From: Ixodes scapularis
Taxonomy: Eukaryota > Arthropoda > Arachnida > Ixodida > Ixodidae
Reading direction: 5' to 3'
Length of the DNA: 64,000 nt
NCBI RefSeq assembly: GCF_016920785.2
Contig: NW_024609835.1
Span: 170,930,995-170,994,994, forward strand
Shown here piece after piece: positions 50,142 through 62,152 of the stretch (the stretch's first letter is position 1; each line of letters opens with the position of its first letter). A program made the translations under genes and the position numbers. A model generated the notes under the pieces. The model was not told the DNA's origin. It searched no databases and saw only the letters and a list, made by a program, of their open reading frames with translations.

Positions 50142-53100
50142 GGGAGTTTTAGGGAACCGTTTTTGCACACCCGATACGGTACAATACGTCCGGTACGAAC
50201 TGCGCATATGCGAACCTTCTGTAGTATCGCATGCGGAGTGCGTACCGGAGGGCCCATCGTACCGTATCGGATGTGCAAAAACGATTCTTTAAAACTCTCT
50301 GTTAGGGAGTTTTAGGGAACCGTTTTTGCACATCCGATATGGTACAATACGTCCGGTACGAACTGCGCATATGCGAACCTTCTGTAGTATCGCATGCGGA
50401 GTGCGTACCGGAGGGCCCATCGTACCGTATCGAACGTGCAAAAACAATTCTCTAAAACTCTCTGTTAGGGAGTTTTAGGGAACCGTTTTTGCACATCCGA
50501 TACGGTACAATACGTCCGGTACGAACTGCGCATATGCGAACCTTCTGTAGTATCGCATGCGGAGTGCGTACCGGAGGGCCCATCGTACCGTATCGGATGT
50601 GCAAAAACGATTCTTTAAAACTCTCTGTTAGGGAGTTTTAGGGAACCGTTTTTGCACATCCGATACGGTACAATACGTCCGGTACGAACTCCGCATATGC
50701 GAACCTTCTGTAGTCGCGCATGCGGAGTGCGTACCGGAGGGCCCATCGTACCGTATCGGATGTGCAAAAACGATTCTTTAAAACTCTCTGTTAGGGAGTT
50801 TTAGGGAACCGTTTTTGCACATCCGATATGGTACAATACGTCCGGTACGAACTGCGCATATGCGAACCTTCTGTAGTATCGCATGCGGAGTGCGTACCGG
50901 AGGGCCCATCGTACCGTATCGGATGTGCAAAAACAATTCTCTAGAACTCTCTGTTAGGGAGTTTTAGGGAACCGTTTTTGCACATCCGATACGGTACAAT
51001 ACGTCCGGTACGAACTGCGCATATGCGAACCTTCTGTAGTATCGCATGCGGAGTGCGTACCGGAGGGCCCATCGTACCGTATCGAACGTGCAAAAACAAT
51101 TCTCTAAAACTCTCTGTTAGGGAGTTTTAGGGAATCGTTTTTGCACATCCGATACGGTACAATACGTCCGGTACGAACTGCGCATATGCGAACCTTCTAT
51201 AGTATCGCATGCGGAGTGCGTACCGGAGGGCCCATCGTACCGTATCGGATGTGCAAAAACGATTCTCTAAAACTTTCTGTTCGGGAGTTTTAGGGAACCG
51301 TTTTTGCACATCCGATACGGCACAATACGTCCGGTACGAACTGCGCATATGCGAACCTTCTGTAGTATCGCATGCGGAGTGCGTACCGGAGGGCCCATCG
51401 TACCGTATCGGATGTGCAAAAACGATTCTTTAAAACTCTCTGTTAGGGAGTTTTAGGGAACCGTTTTTGCACATCCGATATGGTACAATACGTCCGGTAC
51501 GAACGGCGCATATGCGAACCTTCTGTAGTATCGCATGCGGAGTGCGTACCGGAGGGCCCATCGTACCGTATCGAACGTGCAAAAACAATTCTCTAAAACT
51601 CTCTGTTAGGGAGTTTTAGGGAACCGTTTTTGCACATCCGATACGGTACAATGCGTCCGGTACGAACTGCGCATATGCGAACCTTCTGTAGTATCGCATG
51701 CGGAATGCGTACCGGAGGGCCCATCGTACCGTATCGGATGTGCAAAAACGATTCTCTAAAACTCTCTGTTCGGGAGTTTTAGGGAACCGTTTTTGAACAT
51801 CCGATACGGTACAATACGTCCGGTACGAACTGCGCATATGCGAACCTTCTGTAGTATCGCATGCGGAATGCGTACCGGTGGGCCCATCGTACCGTATCGA
51901 ACGTGCAAAAACAATTCTCTAAAACTCTCTGTTAGGGAGTTTTAGGGAACCGTTTTTGCACATCCGATATGGTACAATACGTCCGGTACGAACTGCGCAT
52001 ATGCGAACCTTCTGTAGTATCGCATGCGGAGTGCGTACCGGAGGGCCCATCGTACCGTATCGAACGTGCAAAAACAATTCTCTAAAACTCTCTGTTAGGG
52101 AGTTTTAGGGAACCGTTTTTGCACATCCGATACGGTACAATACGTCCGGTACGAACTGCGCATATGCGAACCTTCTGTAGTATCGCATGCGGAGTGCGTA
52201 CCGGAGGGCCCATCGTACCGTATCGGATGTGCAAAAACGATTCTCTAAAACTCTCTGTTAGGGAGTTTTAGGGAACCGTTTTTGAACATCCGATACGGTA
52301 CAATACGTCCGGTACGAACTGCGCATATGCGAACCTTCTGTAGTAGCGCATGCGGAGTGCGTACCGGAGGGCCCATTGTACCGTATCGGATGTGCAAAAA
52401 TGATTCTCTAAAACTCTCTATTAGGGAGTTTTAGGGAACCGTTTTTGCTCATCCGATACGGTACAATACGTCCGGTACGAACTCCGCATATGCGAACCTT
52501 CTGTAGTAGCGCATGCGGAGTGCGTACCGGAGGGCCCATTGTACCGTATCGGATGTGCAGAAACGATTCTCTAAAACTCTCTATTATGGAGTTTTAGGGA
52601 ACCGTTTTTGCACATCCGATACGGTAAAATACGTCCGGTACGAACTCCGCATATGCGAACCTTCTGTAGTAGCGCCTGCGGAGTGCGTACCGGAGGGCCC
52701 ATTGTACCGTATCGGATGTGCAAAAACGTTTCTCTAAAACTCTGTATTATGGAGTTTTAGGGAACCGTTTTCGCACATCCGATACGGTAAAATACGTCCG
52801 GTACGAACTCCGCATATGCGAACCTTCTGTAGTCGCGCATGCGGAGTGCGTACCGGAGGGCCCATTGTACCGTATCGGATGTGCAAAAACGATTCTCTAA
52901 AACTCTCTATTATGGAGTTTTAGGGAACCGTTTTCGCACATCCGATACGGTACAATACGTCCGGTACGAACTCCGCATATGCGAACCTTCTGTAGTCGCG
53001 CATGCGGAGTGCGTACCGGAGGGCCCATTGTACCGTATCGGATGTGCAAAAACGATTCTCTAAAACTCTCTATTATGGAGTTTTAGGGAACCGTTTTCGC

Positions 53101-56100
53101 ACATCCGATACGGTAAAATACGTCCGGTACGAACTCCGCATATGCGAACCTTTTGTAGTAGCGCATGCGGAGTGCGTACCGGAGGGCCCATTGTACCGTA
53201 TCGGATGTGCAAAAACGATTCTCTAAAACTCTCTATTATGGAGTTTTAGGGAACCGTTTTTGCACATCCAATACGGTAAAATACGTCCGGTACGAACTCC
53301 GCATATGCGAACCTTCTGTAGTAGCGCATGCGGAGTGCGTACCGGAGGGCCCATTGTACCGTATCGGATGTGCAAAAACGATTCTCTAAAACTCTCTGTT
53401 AGGGAGTTTTAGGGAACCGCTTTTGCACATCCAATACGGTACAATACGTCCGGTACGAACTCCGCATATGCGAACCTTTTGTAGTAGCGCATGCGGAGTG
53501 CGTACTGGAGGGCCCATTGTACCGTATCGGATGTGCAAAAACGATTCTCTAAAACTCTCTGTTAGGGAGTTTTAGGGAACCGTTTTTGCACATCCGATAC
53601 GGTACAATACGTCCGGTACGAACTCCGCATATGCGAACCTTTTGTAGTAGCGCATGCGGAGTGCGTACCGGAGGGCCCATTGTACCGTATCGGATGTGCA
53701 AAAACGATTCTCTAAAACTCTCTATTATGGAGTTTTAGGGAACCGTTTTCGCACATCCGATACGGTAAAATACGTCCGGTACGAACTCCGCATATGCGAA
53801 CCTTTTGTAGTAGCGCATGCGGAGTGCGTACCGGAGGGCCCATTGTACCGTATCGGATGTGCAAAAACGATTCTCTAAAACTCTCTATTATGGAGTTTTA
53901 GGGAACCGTTTTTGCACATCCAATACGGTACAATACGTCCGGTACGAACTCCGCATATGCGAACCTTCAGTAGTAGTGGATGCGGAGTGCGTACCGGAGG
54001 GCCCATTGTACCGTATCGGATGTGCAAAAACGATTCTCTAAAACTCTCTATTATGGAGTTTTAGGGAACCGTTTTTGCACATCCAATACGGTACAATACG
54101 TCCGGTACGAACTCCGCATACGCGAACCTTTTGTAGTAGCGCATGCGGAGTGCGTACCGGAGGGCCCATTGTACCGTATCGGATGTGCAAAAACGATTCT
54201 CTAAAACTCTCTATTATGGAGTTTTAGGGAACCGTTTTTGCACATCCGATACGGTAAAATACGTCCGGTACGAACTCCGCATATGCGAACCTTTTGTAGT
54301 AGCGCATGCGGAGTGCGTACCGGAGGGCCCATTGTACCGTATCGGATGTGCAAAAACGATTCTCTAAAACTCTCTATTATGGAGTTTTAGGGAACCGTTT
54401 TTGCACATCCAATACGGTAAAATACGTCCGGTACGAACTCCGCATATGCGAACCTTCTGTAGTAGCGCATGCGGAGTGCGTACCGGAGGGCCCATTGTAC
54501 CGTATCGAATGTGCAAAAACGATTCTCTAAAACTCTCTGCTAGGGAGTTTTAGGGAACCGTTTTTGCACATCCGATACGGTAGAATACGTCAGGTAGGAA
54601 CTCCGCATATGCGAACCTTCTGTAGTCGCGCATGCGGAGTGCGTACCGGAGGGCCCATTGTACCGTATCGGATGTGCAAAAACGATTCTCTAAAACTCTC
54701 TGTTAGGGAGTTTTAGGGAACCGTTTTTGCACATCCGATACGGTAAAATACGTCCGGTACGAACTGAACATATGCGAGCCTTTTGTGGTAGTGCATGCGG
54801 AGTGGGTACCGGAGGGGCCATTGTACCGTATCGGATGTGCAAAAACGATTCTCTAAAACTCTCTATTATGGAGTTTTAGGGAACCGTTTTTGCACATCCG
54901 ATACGGTAAAATACGTCCGGTACGAACTCCGCATATGCGAACCTTTTGTAGTAGCGCATTCGGAGTGCATACCGGAGGGCCCATCGTACCGTATCGGATG
55001 TGCAAAAACAATTCTCTAAAACTCTCTATTATGGAGTTTTAGGGAACCGTTTTTGCACATCCGATACGGTAAAATACGTCCGGTACGAACTCCGCATATG
55101 CGAACCTTTTGTAGTAGCGCATGCGGAGTGCGTACCGGAGGGCCCATTGTACCGTATCGGATGTGCAAAAACAATTCTCTAAAACTCTCTATTATGGAGT
55201 TTTAGGGAACCGTTTTTGCACATCCAATACGGTACAATACGTCCGGTACGAACTCCGCATATGCGAACCTTTTGTAGTAGCGCATGCGGAGTGCGTACCG
55301 GAGGGCCCATTGTACCGTATCGGATGTGCAAAAACGATTCTCTAAAACTCTATTATGGAGTTTTAGGGAACCGTTTTTGCACATCCAATACGGTAAAATA
55401 CGTCCGGTACGAACTCCGCATATGCGAACCTTCTGTAGTAGCGCATGCGGAGTGCGTACCGGAGGGCCCATTGTACCGTATCGGATGTGCAAAAACGATT
55501 CTCTAAAACTCTCTGTTAGGGAGTTTTAGGGAACCGTTTTTGCACATCCGATACGGTAAAATACGTCCGGTACGAACTCCGCATATGCGAACCTTCTGTA
55601 GTCGCGCATGCGGAGTGCGTACCGGAGGGCCCATTGTACCGTATCGGATGTGCAAAAACGATTCTCTAAAACTCTCTGTGAGGGAGTTTTAGGGAACCGT
55701 TTTTGCACATCCGATACGGTAAAATACGTCCGGTACGAACTGAACATATGCGAGCCTTTTGTGGTAGTGCATGCGGAGTGGGTACCGGAGGGCCCATTGT
55801 ACCGTATCGGATGTGCAAAAACGATTCTCTAAAACTCTCTATTATGGAGTTTTAGGGAACCGTTTTTGCACATCCGATACGGTAAAATACGTCCGGTACG
55901 AACTCCGCATATGCGAACCTTTTGTAGAAGCGCATTTGGAGTGCGTACCGGAGGGCCCATCGTACCGTATCGGATGTGCAAAAACAATTCTCTAAAACTC
56001 TCTATTATGGAGTTTTAGGGAACCGTTTTTGCACATCCGATACGGTAAAATACGTCCGGTACGAACTCCGCATATGCGAACCTTTTGTTGTAGCGCATGC

Positions 56101-59100
56101 GGAGTGCGTACCGGAGGGCCCATTGTACCGTATCGGATGTGCAAAAACGATTCTCTAAAACTCTCTATTATGGAGTTTTAGGGAACCGTTTTTGCACATC
56201 CGATACGGTAAAATACGTCCGGTACGAACTCCGCATATGCGAACCTTTTGTAGTAGCGCATTCGGAGTGCGTACCGGAGGGCCCATTGTACTGTATCGGA
56301 TGTGCAAAAACAATTCTCTAAAACTCTCTATTATGGAGTTTTAGGGAACCGTTTTTGCACATCCGATACGGTAAAATACGTCCGGTACGAACTCCGCATA
56401 TGCGAACCTTTTGTAGTAGCGCATTCGGAGTGCGTACCGGAGGGCCCATTGTACCGTATCGGATGTGCAAAAACAATTCTCTAAAACTCTCTATTATGGA
56501 GTTTTAGGGAACCGTTTTTGCACATCCGATACGGTAAAATACGTCCGGTACGAACTCCGCATATGCGAACCTTTTGTAGTAGCGCATTCGGAGTGCGTAC
56601 AGGAGGGCCCATTGTACCGTATCGGATGTGCAAAAACGACTCTCTAAAACTCTCTATTATGGAGTTTTAGGGAACCGTTTTTGCACATCCGATACGGTAA
56701 AATACGTCCGGTACGAACTCCGCATATGCGAACCTTTTGTAGTAGCGCATTCGGAGTGCGTACCGGAGGGCCCATCGTACCGTATCGGATGTGGAAAAAC
56801 AATTCTCTAAAACTCTCTATTATGGAGTTTTAGGGAACCGTTTTTGCACATCCGATACGGTAAAATACGTCCGGTACGAACTCCGCATATGCGAACCTTT
56901 TGTAGTAGCGCATTCGGAGTGCGTACCGGAGGGCCCATTGTACCGTATCGGATGTGCAAAAACAATTCTCTAAAACTCTCTATTATGGAGTTTTAGGGAA
57001 CCGTTTTTGCACATCCGATACGGTAAAATACGTCCGGTACGAACTCCGCATATGCGAACCTTTTGTAGTAGCGCATGCGGAGTGCGTACCGGAGGGCCCA
57101 TTGTACCGTATAGGATGTGCAAAAACGATTCTCTAAAACTCTCTATTATGAAGTTTTAGGGAACCGTTTTTGCACATCCAATACGGTACATTACGTCCGG
57201 TACGAACTCCGCATATGCGAACCTTTTGTAGTAGCGCATGCGGAGTGCGTACCGGAGGGCCCATTGTACCGTATCGGATGTGCAAAAACGATTCTCTAAA
57301 ACTCTCTATTATGGAGTTTTAGGGAACCGTTTTTGCACATCCAATACGGTAAAATACGTCCGGTACGAACTCCGCATATGCGAACCTTCTGTAGTAGCGC
57401 ATGCGGAGTGCGTACCGGAGGGCCCATTGTACCGTATCGGATGTGCAAAAACGATTCTCTAAAACTCTCTGTTAGGGAGTTTTAGGGAACCGTTTTTGCA
57501 CATCCGATACGGTAAAATACGTCCGGTACGAACTCCGCATATGCGAACCTTCTGTAGTAGCGCATGCGGAGTGCGTATCGGAGGGCCCATTGTACCGTAT
57601 CGGATGTGCAAAAACGATTCTCTAAAACTCTCTGTTAGGGAGTTTTAGGGAACCGTTTTTGCACATCCGATACGGTAAAATACGTCCGGTACGAACTCCG
57701 CATATGCGAACCTTCTGTAGTCGCGCATGCGGAGTGCGTACCGGAGGGCCCATTGTACCGTATCGGATGTGCAAAAACGATTCTCTAAAACTCTCTGTTA
57801 GGGAGTTTTAGGGAACCGTTTTTGCACATCCGATACGGTAAAATACGTCCGGTACGAACTCCGCATATGCGAACCTTTTGTAGTAGCGCATGCGGAGTGC
57901 GTACCGGAGGGCCCATTGTACCGTATCGGATGTGCAAAAACGATTCTCTAAAACTCTCTATTATGGAGTTTTAGGGAACCGTTTTTGCACATCCGATACG
58001 GTAAAATACGTCCGGTACGAGCTCCGCATATGCGATCCTTCTGTAGTCGCGCATGCGGAGTGCGTACCGGAGGGCTCATTGTACCGTATCGGATGTGCAA
58101 AAACGATTCTCTAAAACTCTCTGTTAGGGAGTTTTAGGGAACCGTTTTTGCACATCCGATACGGTAAAATACGTCCGGTACGAACTCCACATATGCGAAC
58201 CTTCTGTAGTCGCGCATGCGGAGTGCGTACCGGAGGGCCCATTGTACCGTATCGGATGTGCAAAAACAATTCTCTAAAACTCTCTATTATGGAGTTTTAG
58301 GGAACCGTTTTTGCACATCCGATACGGTAAAATACGTCCGGTACGAACTCCGCATATGCGAACCTTTTGTAGTAGCGCATGCGGAGTGCGTACCGGAGGG
58401 CCCATTGTACCGTATTGGATGTGCAAAAACAATTCTCTAAAACTCTCTATTATGGAGTTTTAGGGAACCGTTTTTGCACATCCGATACGGTACAATACGT
58501 CCGGTACGAACTCCGCATATGCGAACCTTCTGTAGTAGCGCATGCGGAGTGCGTACCGGAGGGCCCATTGTACCGTATCGGATGTGCAAAAACAATTCTC
58601 TAAAACTCTCTATTATGGAGTTTTAGGGAACCGTTTTTGCACATCCGATACGGTACAATACGTCCGGTACGAACTCCGCATATGCGAACCTTTTGTAGTA
58701 GCGCATTCGGAGTGCGTACCGGAGGGCCCATCGTACCGTATCGGATGTGCAAAAACAATTCTCTAAAACTCTCTATTATGGAGTTTTAGGGAACCGTTTT
58801 TGCACATCCGATACGGTAAAATACGTCCGGTACGAACTCCGCATATGCGAACCTTTTGTAGTAGCGCATGCGGAGTGCGTACCGGAGGGCCCATTGTACC
58901 GTATCGGATGTGCAAAAACAATTCTCTAAAACTCTCTATTATGGAGTTTTAGGGAACCGTTTTTGCACATCCGATACGGTAAAATACGCCCGGTACGAAC
59001 TCCGCATATGCGAATCTTCTGTAGTAGCGCATGCGGAGTGCGTACCGGAGGGCCCATTGTACCGTATCGGATGTGCAAAAACGATTCTCTAAAACTCTCT

Positions 59101-60711
59101 ATTATGGAGTTTTAGGGAACCGTTTTTGCACACCGATACGGTAAAATACGTCCGGTACGAACTCCGCATATGCGAATCTTCTGTAGTAGCGCATGCGGAG
59201 TGCGTACCGGAGGGCCCATTGTACCGTATCAGATGTGCAAAAACAATTCTCTAAAACTCTCTATTATGGAGTTTTAGGGAACCGTTTTTGCACATCCAAT
59301 ACGGTAAAATACGTCCGGTACGAACTCCGCATATGCGAACCTTCTGTAGTCGCGTATGCGGAGTGCGTACCGGAGGGCCCATTGTACCGTATCGGATGTG
59401 CAAAAACGATTCTCTAAAACTCTCTGTTAGGGAGTTTTAGGGAACCGTTTTTGCACATCCGGTACGGTAAAATACGTCCGGTACGAACTCCGCATATGCG
59501 AACCTTCTGTAGTCGCGCATGCGGAGTGCGTACCGGAGGGCCCATTGTACCGTATCGGATGTGCAAAAACGATTCTCTAAAACTCTCTGTTAGGGAGTTT
59601 TAGGGAACCGTTTTTGCACATCCGATACGGTAAAATACGTCCGGTACGAACTCCGCATATGCGAACCTTCTGTAGTCGCGCATGCGGAGTGCGTACCGGA
59701 GGGCCCATTGTACCGTATCGGATGTGCAAAAACGATTCTCTAAAACTCTCTGTTAGGGAGTTTTAGGGAACCGTTTTTGCACATCCGATACGGTAAAATA
59801 CGTCCGGTACGAACTGAACATATGCGAGCCTTTTGTGGTAGTGCATGCGGAGTGGGTACCGGAGGGCCCATCGTACCGTATCGGATGTGCAAAAACGATT
59901 CTCAAAAACTCTCTATTAGGGAGTTTTAGGGAACCGTTTTTGCACATCCGATACGGTAAAATACGTCCGGTACGAACTCCGCATATGCGAACCTTCTGTA
60001 GTCGCGCATGCGGAGTGCGTACCGGAGGGCCCATTGTACCGTATCGGATGTGCAAAAACGATTCTCTAAAACTCTCTGTTAGGGAGTTTTAGGGAACCGT
60101 TTTTGCACATCCGATACGGTAAAATACGTCCGGTACGAACTGAACATATGCGAGCCTTTTGTGGTAGTGCATGCGGAGTGGGTACCGGAGGGCCCATCGT
60201 ACCGTATCGGATGTGCAAAAACGATTCTCAAAAACTCTCTATTAGGGAGTTTTCGGGAACCGTTTTTGCACATCCGATACGGTAAAATACGTCCGGTACG
60301 AACTCCGCATATGCGAACCTTCTGTAGTCGCGCATGCGGAGTGCGTACCGGAGGGCCCATTGTACCGTATCGGATGTGCAAAAACGATTCTCTAAAACTC
60401 TCTGTTAGGGAGTTTTAGGGAACCGTTTTTGCACATCCGATACGGTAAAATACGTCCGGTACGAACTGAACATATGCGAGGCTTTTGTGGTAGTGCATGC
60501 GGAGTGGGTACCGGAGGGCCCATCGTACCGTATCGGATGTGCAAAAACGATTCTCAAAAACTCTCTATTAGGGAGTTTTAGGGAACCGTTTTTGCATATC
60601 GGATACGGTACAATACGTTCGGTACGAACTGCGCGTATACGAGTTTTCTGTGGTAGCGCTTGCGGAGTGCGTACCGGAGGGCCCATCGTACCGTATCGGA
60701 TGTGCAAAAAC
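50142..60711. repeat. 163-bp satellite array, right block (~65 monomers)
   Basis: Continues the left block. Up to about 52.3 kb monomers are like the left block (CATCGTACC, CTGCGCATATG, TAGTATCGCATGC). From about 52.35-52.5 kb most carry CATTGTACC, CTCCGCATATG, TAGTAGCGCATGC or TAGTCGCGCATGC, and linker TCTATTATG. Runs of near-identical monomers (for example 56.0-57.0 kb, with a CATTCGGAG variant) indicate local homogenisation. The last monomer (60590-60711) is diverged. A 326-bp two-monomer unit repeats at 59.75-60.59 kb. Confidence 0.95.
59755..60590. repeat. 326-bp higher-order repeat within the satellite
   Basis: Monomers alternate between a GAACATATGCGAG/GTGGTAGTGCATGC type (near 59815, 60140, 60466) and a CTCCGCATATG/TAGTCGCGCATGC type. 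The alternation repeats with a 325-326-bp period about 2.5-3 times. Confidence 0.8.
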
Positions 60712-61054
60712 GGTCCCTGTAATCTGAAATGGTGTAGAGCTTGTGGACCCGTGGAAGAACGATATAGGACGTGAATAAAAGTGGGACATATAAGGGCTGC
60801 GATTAATGAAAACGTACACGAGGGAGTTCTGGGCGATCATAACTGGTAAATGATAGTGATCGTAAATAAACAGCACGCAAAAATACAGACAAGGGCAAAG
60901 GGAAGATGCGAACGACACAAGCTCTGTTTATTTCCGATTGCCATTAACCAACTCGCCCATATCACGACTCTAAATTATAGTCACCTTCCTGAATAATTCC
61001 ACCGTGGGCAGCCCTGACTTGTGTCGCCAGGGTGTCCAAATGATGAATGTTTTT
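60712..61054. other. Noncoding flank of the satellite
   Basis: Contains a small inverted pair, AAATAAACAG (60864-60873) and its complement (60924-60933). Nothing else recognised. Confidence 0.5.
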
Positions 61055-61276
61055 AGATGCGGAGCATCTCTTGCTCGGGTCTATGTCCCGCGGCGTCGTA
61101 GTCCGCACTCACACTACGCATGCGCAACTCTCCTCCTTCCCTCTCTCCAACAGCTGCGCGTTACTCTCTCCGCTTTCTCTCTCTACCAGCTGCGTGCACT
61201 TCGCGTGCGTTCGCTTCTACTCACACCGCGCACGCATGCGCAACTCTCCTCTAGTCTCCTCTCCTTCAAGTGTGAA

Positions 61277-61310
61277 TATAAGCAGCGGTAGCGCGCTGCG
61301 CGCGTTCAGT
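61277..61310 (+). promoter_or_regulatory. TATA box and Initiator
   Basis: TATAAGC at 61277-61283 and TTCAGT at 61305-61310 (TCAGT is the arthropod Initiator, A+1 at 61308), 31 bp apart as in a canonical arthropod Pol II core promoter. The predicted start is 49 bp before the ORF. Confidence 0.6.
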
Positions 61311-61356
61311 TCACCGCTGTTGACTCCACTTCACTCCGTTCTTCCGATGAAGTGTG

Positions 61357-61656
61357 ATGGAAGCAACAGTCCCGTCAGTTAGTGGGTTGGCGCAAGCAAG
61401 CGTCAGCACCACCCCACAAACTAACAGCAACGCTACGTCCACTGAAGACAAAGCTGCGCAGCGAAGGGCACGCGACGCTGAGCGCAATCGCTTGAAGCGA
61501 GCGGCAGACCTTGAACTACGGCAACGAGAAGCGACCTTCATTCGTCAACGTCGAGCGGCGGATGCTGAACTACGACAACGTGAAGCAGCGGCGGTTCGAG
61601 AACGTCGTGCAGTAGAACCTGAGGTTCGGGACCGTGAAGTTCAACAACGTTACTAA
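61357..61656 (+). CDS. 99-residue charged-repeat protein, function unknown
   Basis: ATG 61357 with a purine at -3 and G at +4. An upstream out-of-frame ATG at 61347 gives an 11-codon frame. The first ~30 residues are Ser/Thr/Pro-rich. The rest is Arg/Glu-rich, with about two and a half ~18-residue repeats built on AAD.ELRQREA and R.RR, likely a long helix. Similar charged repeats occur in arthropod transposon-associated and nuclear proteins, but I cannot name this one. It lies downstream of a good core promoter and within possible inverted ends, so it may be element-encoded. Confidence 0.45.
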   Translation: MEATVPSVSGLAQASVSTTPQTNSNATSTEDKAAQRRARDAERNRLKRAADLELRQREATFIRQRRAADAELRQREAAAVRERRAVEPEVRDREVQQRY

Positions 61657-61860
61657 CACCGTTGATAACGATCCGCGATGCTCCGCATCACCCCACAGTT
61701 CCCCTCGGGAAGATGGTGTAATTTTTAATGTCTTTCTTCGTTAGTCTTCTCAATTTTTTAGGCAAACGTCAACATAGGGCAGAGTTATGCAAATGTGTGG
61801 CGACTGATATATACTTATATATATATAACTGGCATGGTGGCGGGAGGCCGACGGCGGGGG

Positions 61861-62041
61861 TATATAACTGAGAAGAAAAAACCCTTAGTGAAAACAGCAA
61901 CAACGGACGATTGACGTTTCAGCCGGAGTCCGGCCTTCGTCAGGAAGCTTCCTGACGAAGACCGGACCCCGGCCGAAACGTCAAGAATAAATCGTCGGTT
62001 GTTGCTGTTTTCACTAAGGGTTTTTTCTTCTCAGTTATATA
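61861..62041. repeat. ~180-bp near-perfect palindrome (snapback element)
   Basis: Arms of about 87 and 94 bp meet at AAGCTT (61945-61950). Identical arm stretches include TATATAACTGAGAAG, ACCCTTAGTGAAAACAGCAA and TTCGTCAGGAAGC. A few substitutions and a small indel near 61910/61990 distinguish the arms. TATA-rich sequence borders both ends. Likely a snapback MITE. Confidence 0.85.
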
Positions 62042-62152
62042 TATATATATATTATCTACGTTATTAAATCACTCCTTTATCACCCTCACAGGTGGTGGAG
62101 GTGCTTTAAGTTTCTCGATCTCTCCGCTCCCATCCATAACCCCATCCTGGAA

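Larger units (their letters stand above)
46192..50146 (+). mobile_element. LTR2: non-autonomous Gypsy-type element with Gag and protease only
   Basis: Element 46197-50141 inside the satellite, flanked by GGGAG (46192-46196, 50142-50146), which is part of the monomer and restores its phase. The two 727-bp LTRs differ at one base that I found (G at 46527, A at 49745). The 2.49-kb interior holds one long frame and no RT, RNase H or integrase. Confidence 0.92.
61055..61690 (+). mobile_element. Small element with inverted GATGCGGAGCATC ends
   Basis: GATGCGGAGCATC at about 61055-61067 and its exact reverse complement at about 61678-61690. Between them lie a pyrimidine-rich region with repeated CGCATGCGCAACTCTCCTC-type blocks, a core promoter and one ORF. 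The motif is itself nearly palindromic, so chance pairing is possible. The transposon class is unknown. Confidence 0.45.

Noticed and set aside
44073..60707. Dozens of 60-127-codon frames on both strands of the satellite
   Set aside because: They recur at the monomer period because the repeat lacks stops in some frames; no ORF is supported by anything other than the repeat.
43755..60711. Regularly spaced palindromic repeats, superficially like a CRISPR array
   Set aside because: Monomers are contiguous 163-bp units with no unique spacers, in eukaryotic transposon-rich DNA; this is a tandem satellite.
61357..61656. Assignment to the STPR domain family (23-residue repeats)
   Set aside because: The repeat here is about 18 residues, not 23, so I left the family unnamed.
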